Assembly: GCA_031278665.1 (NCBI GenBank)
Contig: JAITKC010000174.1
Span: forward strand, 1-11,084
Length of the DNA stretch: 11,084 bases
Reading direction: 5' to 3'
Source: Bifidobacteriaceae bacterium
GTDB lineage: Bacteria; Actinomycetota; Actinomycetes; Actinomycetales; WQXJ01
In this document: piece by piece, positions 1 through 7,500 of the stretch
Layout of the letters: every line of letters begins with the position of its first letter
Numbering within the stretch: the stretch's first letter is position 1
Position numbers and translations under genes: made by a program
The notes under the pieces: model-generated
What the model saw: only the letters and a program-made list of their open reading frames with translations
Databases searched by the model: none
What the model was told of the DNA's origin: nothing

Positions 1-67
1 GGCAGGGATGCGCGGGCGGAGGGGCGGGGGCGCGCTCGGTGGAATTTGCGTTGATTTTACGAAGATG

Positions 68-111
68 GTCAAACGTAGGTCTCATATCAGCAAACGTTGA
101 CCCAGTTTGAC
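68..111. promoter_or_regulatory. TTGAC/GTCAA repeat cluster
   Basis: GTCAA at 68-72 is an inverted copy of TTGAC at 97-101 and 107-111. The two TTGAC copies start 10 bases apart, one helical turn. The CAAACGT direct repeats at 70-76 and 91-97 start 21 bases apart, two turns. This phasing just upstream of a promoter candidate suggests a regulator-binding region, but some TTGAC copies may simply be alternative -35 elements. No regulator is identified. Confidence 0.3.
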
Positions 112-139
112 GGTTCGCCCGCCGGGCGTTGAGATGACC

Positions 140-167
140 TTGACCGCACTGCGGCAGACCCTATAGG
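140..167 (+). promoter_or_regulatory. Candidate sigma-70-type promoter for kgd
   Basis: TTGACC (140-145) matches five of six bases of the -35 consensus. TATAGG (162-167) matches four of six of the -10 consensus. They are separated by 16 bases. Transcription would begin near 173. This is the best such pair in the leader; it is inferred from consensus only. Confidence 0.45.
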
Positions 168-176
168 ACTTAAGTC
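167..176. promoter_or_regulatory. Perfect palindrome at the likely kgd transcription start
   Basis: GACTTAAGTC is a perfect 10-base palindrome. It overlaps the last base of the candidate -10 box and spans the expected start of transcription, a classical position for a repressor operator. The symmetry does not extend further, so chance cannot be excluded. Confidence 0.3.
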
Positions 177-333
177 ATTCGCGCAGGTCAGACCAGCCCT
201 TTTGGCGGCGGGGCGGCCTCGGGCGGACTACGATCAAAGGGTGTCGCCAAGGCTGCCGGGGAGGCCAACGCCGGCTGCGCAACGCGCCCGCGGACAATTA
301 CCTTCTCTTTACCTATGAAAGGCCGCTGTTCTC

Positions 334-2304
334 GTGACCACCGAAACATCAGCACCCGGACCCAGGACCTTCGGCGCCAACGCCTGGCTGGTCGATGACT
401 TGTACCAGCGCTTCCTCGAGGACCGCGAGTCGGTCGACCCGGCTTGGTGGGACTTTTTCGAGGACTACCGACCGTCCAGCCAGCGCCTCCAGGAGCGCGC
501 GGCGGACGGGCCGGAAGCCCGGGGCGCCGGCGCGACCAAGCCGGATTCCGCCCACGCCCACGACCACGCCCACGCCCAGGCCCACGCCCAGGCGCGCCCG
601 GCGGCGCGACGCGGGCCGGTGCCAATCGCCCGGCCGGAACCGGTCCGCCCCGACGACGCCCCGCACCGTCCCCGCCCGGTCGACCTCAGCAGCGATCTGG
701 CCCCGGCCGCCGCCGCCCAGCCGGCCATCGCCCGCTACACCAGCGCCGAGCCGAGAGCCCTGACCGAAGCCGGCGAAGTCCCCGCCGAGGACCAGATCAG
801 CGTCCTCAAGGGCGCCCCGATGCGCACGGCGGTCAATATGGAGACATCGCTCGGCGTGCCGACCGCGACCTCGATCCGCCAGGTGCCGGCCAAGGTGATG
901 ATCGAGAACCGGTCGATGATCAACAACCAGCTGGCGCGGTCGCGCGGCGGCCGCATCTCGTTCACCCACCTGATCGCCTTCGCCATGGCGGAGGCGCTGC
1001 GCGAGACGCCGGACATGAACGCCGCCTACCGCCAGGAGGACGGCAAGCCGGCCATGGTCCGCCACGCCCACGTCAACCTCGGCCTCGCCATCGACTTGAA
1101 GAAGGACGACGGCTCGCGCCAACTGCTGGTGCCGGCCATCAAGCGGGCCGACACGCTGACCTTCGCCGAATTGTGGGCGGCCTATGAGGATCTGGTCCGC
1201 CGCGCCCGCCTCGGCAAGCTGACCGTCGACGACCTGACCGGCGTGACCTGCTCGCTGACCAACCCCGGCGGCATCGGAACCTCCGCCTCGGTGCCCCGGC
1301 TGATGCCGGGCCAGAGCGTCATAGTCGGCGTCGGGGCGATGGACTACCCGGCCGAGTTCCAAGGCACCGCCCAGGCGAATCTGTCGGACTGGGGCATCTC
1401 CAAACTGCTGACCTTGACCTCGACCTACGACCACCGGGTCATCCAGGGCGCGCAGTCGGGCGAGTTCTTGCGCCTGATGCACCGCAAACTACTCGGCGAG
1501 GACGGTTTCTACGACCGCATTTTCGCCTCGCTGCGCATCCCCTACGAGCCGATCCGCTGGGAGCAGGACGCCCGCGTGCCGATCGACCAGAAGACCTCGG
1601 CCGTCACCCGCCTGATCCACGGCTACCGCGTGCGCGGGCACCTGGCGGCCGACATCGACCCGTTGGCCTACCGCCAGCGCGGCCACGAAGACCTGATGCT
1701 GAGCTCCTACGGCCTGACGATTTGGGATATGGAGCGGGTCTTCAACGTCGGCGGCTTCGGCGGGCGCGAAACTATGACGCTGGCGGAGATAATCCAACTG
1801 GCCCGCGACACCTATTGCGGCAAGATCGGCGTCGAGTACATGCACATCGAGGATCCGGCCCAGCGCCAATGGCTCCAGGACCGGCTGGAGCGGCCGGCCG
1901 CGCCGCTTGGGCGCGAAGTCCAACTGCGCGCCCTCGGCAAACTCAATGAGGCCGAGGCGCTTGAGACGTTCCTGCAGACCAAATACGTCGGCGCGAAGCG
2001 CTTCTCGCTCGAGGGGTCGGAGGCGGTGGTGCCGGTGCTGGACGCCATGATCTCGCGCTACGCCGATCAGGGGACCGGCGAAGTGGTCATCGGCATGGCC
2101 CACCGCGGCCGCCTCAACGTCCTGACCAATGTGGCCGGCAAGTCTTACGGACAGGTCTTCTCCGAATTCGAGGACAACCCCGACGCCCGCAACACCTTCC
2201 AGGGCTCCGGCGACGTCAAATACCACCTCGGCACCGAGGGCGCCTTCCGTTCGCCGGCGGGCAACCAGATCGAGGTTTACCTGGCGGCCAACCCGTCGCA
2301 CTAG
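334..2304 (+). CDS. kgd: Kgd, 2-oxoglutarate decarboxylase/dehydrogenase E1-E2 fusion: N-terminal part up to an in-frame TAG
   Basis: First 656 codons of one gene that continues in the same frame to 4179. The family decarboxylates 2-oxoglutarate in the TCA cycle and can feed the 2-oxoglutarate dehydrogenase complex. Start is GTG at 334, with AAAGG at 318-322 as a weak ribosome site; the protein then begins with the family's N-terminal motif WLVDDLYQRF (residues 18-27). Next come a disordered linker (about 47-150) with a His/Ala-rich stretch at 74-84, and an E2-like acyltransferase domain (about 155-395) with active-site His367 in TYDHRVIQG. The E1 domain then begins, with His590 (MAHRGR) and His631 (DVKYH). 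Translation should end at TAG 2302-2304, straight after NPSH (653-656), before the cofactor-binding residues. A product ending here should lack decarboxylase activity. Very confident on family; the effect of the TAG is open. Confidence 0.93.
   Translation: MTTETSAPGPRTFGANAWLVDDLYQRFLEDRESVDPAWWDFFEDYRPSSQRLQERAADGPEARGAGATKPDSAHAHDHAHAQAHAQARPAARRGPVPIARPEPVRPDDAPHRPRPVDLSSDLAPAAAAQPAIARYTSAEPRALTEAGEVPAEDQISVLKGAPMRTAVNMETSLGVPTATSIRQVPAKVMIENRSMINNQLARSRGGRISFTHLIAFAMAEALRETPDMNAAYRQEDGKPAMVRHAHVNLGLAIDLKKDDGSRQLLVPAIKRADTLTFAELWAAYEDLVRRARLGKLTVDDLTGVTCSLTNPGGIGTSASVPRLMPGQSVIVGVGAMDYPAEFQGTAQANLSDWGISKLLTLTSTYDHRVIQGAQSGEFLRLMHRKLLGEDGFYDRIFASLRIPYEPIRWEQDARVPIDQKTSAVTRLIHGYRVRGHLAADIDPLAYRQRGHEDLMLSSYGLTIWDMERVFNVGGFGGRETMTLAEIIQLARDTYCGKIGVEYMHIEDPAQRQWLQDRLERPAAPLGREVQLRALGKLNEAEALETFLQTKYVGAKRFSLEGSEAVVPVLDAMISRYADQGTGEVVIGMAHRGRLNVLTNVAGKSYGQVFSEFEDNPDARNTFQGSGDVKYHLGTEGAFRSPAGNQIEVYLAANPSH
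2302..2304 (+). other. In-frame amber codon inside kgd
   Basis: The frame reads NPSH, TAG, then DAADAVVEG. Relatives have Leu here, in NPSHLE. One base change (TTG to TAG) explains it, and TTG is a frequently used Leu codon elsewhere in this gene. The frame is open on both sides with all downstream motifs kept, so there is no frameshift. TAG also ends kgd itself, the 58-residue gene and the polyol dehydrogenase, so TAG is a normal stop in this genome. Candidates are a sequencing or assembly error, a recent nonsense mutation, or local readthrough. Confidence 0.9.
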
Positions 2305-4179
2305 GACGCCGCCGATGCCGTTGTCGAGGGCATCGCCCGGGCCAAACAGGACCGCTTGAACCTGGGGCCGGACGCCGCTTTCGCGGTGGTGCCGGTGCTC
2401 ATCCACGGCGACGCCGCCTTCGCCGGCCAGGGCGTCATAATGGAGACGCTCAACCTCCACAACCTGCGCGGTTACCGCACCGGCGGCACCATTCACATCA
2501 TCGTCAACAACCAGGTCGGCTTCACCGTCGGCACGGTCGACTCGCGGTCCACCCCTTACGCCACCGATGTCGCCAAGGGCTACGGCTGCCCCATTTTCCA
2601 CGTCAACGGAGACGACCCGGAGGCTTGTATCAGGGCGACGCTGTTGGCGGCCGCCTTCCGCGACGAGTTCCAAATGGACGTGGTGGTCGACCTGGTGTCA
2701 TACCGCCGGCGCGGCCATAACGAGGGCGACGACCCGTCGAAGACCCAGCCGGTGATGTACTCCTATATCGACAAGAAGCGGTCGGTCCGCAAGCTCTACA
2801 CCGAGGCCCTGATTTCCCGCGGCGACCTGACCCTTGAGGACGCCGAGCAGTCGCTCAGGCATTTTCAGTCCGAATTGGAGCGGGCTTTCGCCGAGACCCG
2901 CCAGGGAATCAAGGACCAGGTCGCCGCGAAACAGTCGGGTCAGGCGCCGGAGACGGCCCACGGGCTGGAGTTGCCGGCCTCGCAGCGCGAGGACGCCGGC
3001 GTGCTGATGGGCTGGAAGACTTCGATCAGCCCTGCCGTGGTCGAACGGGTCGGCCAGGTCTTTGTCAACCCGCCGGCCGGTTTCACCGTCCACCCGAAAC
3101 TGAAGTCGCTGCTGACCAAGCGCGCCCAGATGGCCAAGGAGGGCGGCATCGACTGGGGCATGGCCGAAATGTTGGCCTTCGGCTCGCTCTTACTGGAGGA
3201 CATTCCGGTCCGCCTGACCGGCCAGGACTCGCGCCGGGGCACTTTCGCCCATCGCCATGTGACGTTCCACGACAAAGTCAACGGGGCGGAGTGGACGCCG
3301 CTTTGGTTCTTGTCAGACCACCAGGCCAAAGTGTTCATTTACGATTCGGCCCTGTCCGAATACGCCATCGCCGCCTTTGAGTACGGCTATTCGGTTGAGC
3401 GGCCGGACGCGCTGGTGTTGTGGGAGGCCCAGTTCGGCGACTTCTTCAACGGCGCGCAAACTGTGGCGGACGAGTTCGTGTCCTCGGCCGAACAGAAGTG
3501 GGGCCAGCACTCGTCGGTGGTCTACCTGCTGCCGCACGGTTACGAGGGCCAGGGGCCGGATCACTCGTCCGCCCGGATCGAGCGTTGGTTGGCGCTCAGC
3601 GCCGAGGACAACCTGCGCGTGGCGCAGCCGACCGAGCCGGCCAATTACTGCCATCTGCTGCGCCTGCAGGCCTACGCCCGGCCGCGCAAGCCGTTGATCG
3701 TGTTCACCCCGAAGTCTGGCCTGCGCCGCAAGGAGGCGGTCTCGGCGATCGCCGATTTCACCACCGGCACCTTCCAGCCGGTGTTGGCCGACCGCTTGGT
3801 GCCGAACGCCGCCGCCCGGCGGGTGCTGATCTGTTCGGGACGGATTTACTGGGACCTTTTGGCCCGCCGCGACAAACTCGACCAGCCGGCCCGCGGTTCG
3901 ACCGCCGTGGTCCGCCTGGAGCAGCTCTACCCCCTGACCCAGGCGATGGCCGACTCGATCACCCAGGGCCTGGCCCCGGACGCCGAGTTGGTCTGGGTTC
4001 AGGACGAGCCGGTCAACCAGGGCGCCTGGAGCTTCCTGTTGCGCAAGGCCCCGCCGCTGCTGGGCGGCCGGACGCTGGGCGTGGTCGCCCGCCCGGAGGC
4101 GGCCTCGCCGGCCACCGGCTCGCACTCCCAGCACGCGGTTGAACAAGAGGCGCTGTTGGACCAGGCCTTCCGCGCCTAG
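2305..4179 (+). CDS. kgd: Kgd, continuation after the TAG: thiamine-diphosphate E1 core and C-terminal domain
   Basis: Same frame as the part ending at 2304; the full gene would be 1281 residues, close to the roughly 1230 of mycobacterial Kgd. Numbered on the full protein, it holds the cofactor and metal motif GDAAFAGQG (692-700, Asp693) with NNQ (725-727), RRRGHNEGDDP (791-801, His795), GMAEMLAFGSLL (Glu945), GQDSRRGTF (963-971) and LLPHGYEGQGPDHSS (1065-1079, His1068). The end is typical of the family (SPATGS, then VEQEALLDQAFRA). Every active-site motif I can check is present, so the sequence shows no decay after the TAG. The first in-frame start codon after it is TTG 2356, with no good ribosome site, so separate translation looks poor. 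A fragment starting there would lack His590 and His631 and should be inactive alone. TAG at 4177-4179 ends the gene. Confidence 0.92.
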   Translation, partial: DAADAVVEGIARAKQDRLNLGPDAAFAVVPVLIHGDAAFAGQGVIMETLNLHNLRGYRTGGTIHIIVNNQVGFTVGTVDSRSTPYATDVAKGYGCPIFHVNGDDPEACIRATLLAAAFRDEFQMDVVVDLVSYRRRGHNEGDDPSKTQPVMYSYIDKKRSVRKLYTEALISRGDLTLEDAEQSLRHFQSELERAFAETRQGIKDQVAAKQSGQAPETAHGLELPASQREDAGVLMGWKTSISPAVVERVGQVFVNPPAGFTVHPKLKSLLTKRAQMAKEGGIDWGMAEMLAFGSLLLEDIPVRLTGQDSRRGTFAHRHVTFHDKVNGAEWTPLWFLSDHQAKVFIYDSALSEYAIAAFEYGYSVERPDALVLWEAQFGDFFNGAQTVADEFVSSAEQKWGQHSSVVYLLPHGYEGQGPDHSSARIERWLALSAEDNLRVAQPTEPANYCHLLRLQAYARPRKPLIVFTPKSGLRRKEAVSAIADFTTGTFQPVLADRLVPNAAARRVLICSGRIYWDLLARRDKLDQPARGSTAVVRLEQLYPLTQAMADSITQGLAPDAELVWVQDEPVNQGAWSFLLRKAPPLLGGRTLGVVARPEAASPATGSHSQHAVEQEALLDQAFRA

Positions 4180-4228
4180 ACCGCTTTTGGCGCCCCGGTG
4201 TCCGATGCCGCCCGGCGCGTTTGGTCGG

Positions 4229-4405
4229 CTAGTCCTCGGCCGGGGTGGCCGGGGGCGGCTCGGGGCGGGACGGCTGGTCGGCGTAGGCCTGCAGGCGCTC
4301 GCTCAATTGATCCATGGCTTTGCCGCCGGCTTTGACCGATGAGCCGATCAGGCGGCCGAGCGATTTGGCCAGACCAGTCGTTGTGGACAGAAAACCCGAA
4401 GACAT
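4229..4405 (-). CDS. Small hypothetical protein, 58 residues
   Basis: I do not recognise the family. Start is ATG at 4405-4403, preceded by a perfect AGGAGG (4410-4415) four bases upstream, the strongest ribosome site in the window. The product begins MSSGFLSTTTGLAKSLGRLI. It has an amphipathic, Gly/Ala/Lys-containing middle (residues 12-30), a short helix-like stretch (MDQLSERLQAYAD, 31-43) and a Pro-rich acidic tail (PEPPPATPAED, 48-58). There is no convincing membrane span, no signal peptide and no Cys. It lies between the terminator of the giant secreted-protein gene and the convergent 3' end of kgd, 49 bases from the kgd stop. No clear promoter is visible, so it may depend on readthrough of that terminator. 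The ribosome site and codon composition make it more likely real than not. Confidence 0.65.
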   Translation of the reverse strand: MSSGFLSTTTGLAKSLGRLIGSSVKAGGKAMDQLSERLQAYADQPSRPEPPPATPAED

Positions 4406-4409
4406 GGTT

Positions 4410-4415
4410 CCTCCT
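4410..4415 (-). promoter_or_regulatory. Ribosome binding site of the 58-residue gene
   Basis: CCTCCT on the + strand reads AGGAGG on the coding strand, four bases before the ATG. It is the main reason for calling this short gene and fixing its start. Confidence 0.7.
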
Positions 4416-4471
4416 GCGATGGTGTGAATGCCACCCAGTTTAGGCCGGGGCGGCCGGCCGAGACGCCGAAA

Positions 4472-4501
4472 CGCCGGGCCGGCCCGAAGGCCGACCCGGC
4501 G
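4472..4501 (-). terminator. Hairpin terminator of the giant secreted-protein gene
   Basis: Read on the minus strand, two 13-base arms (4501-4489 and 4484-4472) pair fully, with one G-U wobble, around a UUCG loop closed by C-G, an exceptionally stable tetraloop. The hairpin starts 18 bases after the stop codon. Only UUU follows before G+C-rich sequence, so it is a weak-U-tract terminator of the kind common in high-GC genomes. Confidence 0.75.
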
Positions 4502-4519
4502 TTTGCGGGACTTGTCGAC

Positions 4520-7500
4520 TTACCAGTCCTTGCCCACCAGGACCTTGGAGGCGAACTCGCCCTTGCCGACTCCCCGGTAGTAGTACAGGTCGCCGGTTTG
4601 GTCCTTGCGGCCGATTATGTCGGCGATGCCGTCACCGTTCAGGTCGGCGCCGCTGGCCAGGGTGTACTCGGTCCAACCCCATCCAACCTGCGACTTCGAT
4701 CCGAAGGTGCCGTTGCCGTTGCCGGGGTAGAAGAACAGCTTGCCGCCCGCGTCGATTCCAAGGATGTCGTTCTTCTTGTCCTTGTTCAGGTCGCCGCCCG
4801 AGAACAGTTGATAGTCGCTCCATCCCCAGCCGACCTGCACCTTGCTGCCGAACTGCCCGTTGCCGAGGCCCGGATAGAAGAACAGCTTGCCATTCGAGTT
4901 GTTGATCCCGAGCAAATCGACCTTGCCGTCGCCGTTCAGGTCGCCGGACGGGATGGCCCGCCAGCCGGTCCAGCCCCAGCCGATTTGCTTGGCTTCGCCG
5001 GCCAGTTTGTGGCCGCCCGCGCCATATCGCAGCCAGAGCTTGCCGTCTTTGTCGATGTAGACCAGGTCGTCCTTGCCATCGCTGGTGAGATCGCCTGGGG
5101 CGATCACGCGGTTGGCGGGGTCGACTTGGTCGATCGTCTTGGCGGCGCCCAGGGCGCCGTTCTTGTCGGCCGGGAACACATGGACCTCGCCGGAAGCGTG
5201 CACGGCCACGACTTCGCCCTTGCCGTCCTCATCCATGTCCGGAGACAAGGTGAACGACCGGTAGTTGTTGGCGCCCGCCGCCGCGTTGCCCTTGACCTGA
5301 ACCGGGCCGAACGAGACGGTCTTGGAGGTGTAACCGGCCTTGGAAACAACCGCGGAGACTGTCAGCGACTTGCCAACCTGGGCCGCCGCCGGGGTGTACG
5401 ACTGAGCCGAGGAGACCGCCTTGCCGGCCACCTTCCACTCATACGCCACCGAAGCGCCCGACGGAACCGAAGCGACCGAAGCCTTCGACGCCACACCAAC
5501 CACCGGAGCCGGCGAAACGCTCAACGCGCCCACGGTGAACGCGCCCGCCTTGACCTCTCCGATCACGGTTTCAGCCCTGGAGTCGCCGTAGCCGGAGGCC
5601 CGGGCCGTGGCGACAACAGACAGCGACTGGCCCAGGTCTTCGGGGACCGGCGTGTACGCCGCGTCCTCGCCCACCGGGGTGGCTCCACGCATCCAGACAT
5701 AAGAGACCGAAGCGGTTTCCGGCTGGGCCAACGCCTCGGCGCTCAGCTCCAGGCCGACAACCGGCTGGCCGGTGACCACCGGGGCGTCCAGTTTGATGGC
5801 GCCCAGTCCGACGGCCGCCGACTGGGCGGTCGCGACGGCGGGATTGTAGCCGGCGTCGCCCGCCGCGGTGGCCACCACGACCAGCTCGAAGCCCAAGTCG
5901 TCCGGGACCGGTGTATAGGCGACGACGTCCTCGGCCAGTGTCACGCCTTTGGAGTGTCCACGGTGCCAGGTATAGGTCACTTTCCGCCCGGTCGGAACCG
6001 AGCTCGGGCCGGTGACCCGCACCTCGGCGCCCACGACCGGGGCTGTGGTGTCGAACGCCAGCCCGGTCAGGGTCACGTCGCCCTTGGCGACCGGCCCGGA
6101 TTCGGCAGACGCCTCCCCGGCCGCCCACGGAGCGCGGGAAGGCTCGGCCCTGACGGTCAGGAGCACTGTCTTGGCGGCATCGTCGGCCGTCGGGGTGTAT
6201 GACGAGTCGTACCCCACCTCAGTGCCGTTGACCTTCCAGACGTAGGACAGCGTCGCGTCGGCGTCTTGGGCCGCCGAGGCCCCGGCGCTCAACTCCACCC
6301 CGACTTTCGCCACGCCCTTGATCTTGGCCGTCACGTCCAACACGTTGGTGTAGACCGGGACGCCGTTGGAGGTCGCGGTCGCGACAGTGGAGTAACCAGC
6401 CAATTGCGCGGTGGCCTTGACGTAGAGGGTCGACCCGACGGCCATCGCCGACGGGATGAAATACTCGCCGTGGTCGCCGAACGGGTCACCCAAGGCGGGC
6501 TCGGTGGCGGCGGCGTCCGAGAACCACTCGAAGGTGATCGTCGCACCCGCGGTGGCCATCGCTGTGGCCATCACGGTCTCGCCGACCGTCGCCAGATGGG
6601 GGGCGTACATCTGCGGGGTGGTCAGCTCCAGTTCGGACGGGTCCTTGCTGCCGGCCACGACCGCGCCCTGGGTGGTCGCCTCGGACCGGCTGTTGCCGTA
6701 GCCCGAGGCTGAGGCCAAGACCACCACGCGAAGCTCCTTACCCAGGTCGGACGCCGTCGGAATGTACTCGGGGCCGCCAGCCCGCAGCGTTTGGCCGCGG
6801 TACCAGAAGTAGGTCAGCTTGACGTCGTCGGCCGGTTCGGCCGTGGCCGATGCCGTCAGCTTGGCGCCGACTTGCGCGGTGCCGCTGATCACCGGGTTCG
6901 ACAGTTTGATAGTGCCCAGCCCGGTCGGCTCGGCGGCGGTCGCCGATGCCGTGGCGGTGGCGTAGCCGTCGAGATTGGCCGTGACCTCCGCCCGCAGGGC
7001 CTTGCCAAGGTCGTCCGCGGTCGGCGTGTAACTGGAGCCTTTGCCCACAGCTTGGCCGGCGCTGAACCAGACGTAGCCGAGTTTGGCGTCAGCCGGGTGG
7101 ACGCTGTCAACGACGACTGTCACAGTCTGGCCGACCTGAGGCTTCGAGTTGTCGAGGCTCACCGCGCCCAGTTCGATCAGGCCTTCGGCCGCTTTCCCGG
7201 CCGACCGCTCGACCTGGACGGCCGGATAGGCCGCGTCCTTCGGGGTGGCGGTCACCTGAACCGAGACCGTCTTGCCGGCGTCAGCCGGCCGCACGGTATA
7301 GGAGTCCGATGTCGCGCCATCGACGGCTTGGCCGTCGACGAACCACTGGTAAGCCAGGTCGCTGACCGGCGTGGCGGGCGTGGAGACCTCGACGGTCAGT
7401 TCGCGCCCGACTTGGGCCTGGCCATTGATTTGGGCGTCAACCTGGATTTGGTTGGACTCGACCGGGCCGGTCGCGGCCGACTGGGTGGCCGTGGTGTGGC

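Larger units (their letters stand above)
1..333. other. Non-coding leader upstream of kgd
   Basis: No gene is supported here. The first 50 bases are very G-rich. Bases 45-115 and 160-180 are clearly more A+T-rich than the rest of the window, as expected of a control region. It holds three TTGAC pentamers (97-101, 107-111, 140-144), a reverse copy GTCAA (68-72), a CAAACGT direct repeat (70-76 and 91-97, 21 bases apart), a short CGCCC/GGGCG inverted repeat (116-128), the promoter candidate at 140-167 and the palindrome at 167-176. If that promoter is used, the kgd transcript would have an untranslated leader of about 160 bases, in which I recognise no riboswitch. Confidence 0.6.

Noticed and set aside
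349..1482. Long open frame antisense to kgd (377 codons)
   Set aside because: It lies fully opposite strongly conserved Kgd domains and its product is Gly/Arg/Val-rich and unlike any family; a side effect of third-position G/C bias.
2302..2304. Genome-wide recoding of TAG, or pyrrolysine insertion, to explain the kgd stop
   Set aside because: TAG ends the dehydrogenase at the expected family length and kgd at the expected C-terminus, so it is a real stop. No insertion element is recognisable and Leu is the ancestral residue.
4180..4228. Possible terminator of kgd in the 49-base convergent gap
   Set aside because: Only a 4-base CGCC/GGCG pairing with mismatches and no U tract; too weak to call.
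4424..6202. 592-codon open frame antisense to the giant protein gene
   Set aside because: It mirrors Ig and FG-GAP repeats on the other strand, has no ribosome site or recognisable domain, and runs through the terminator hairpin.
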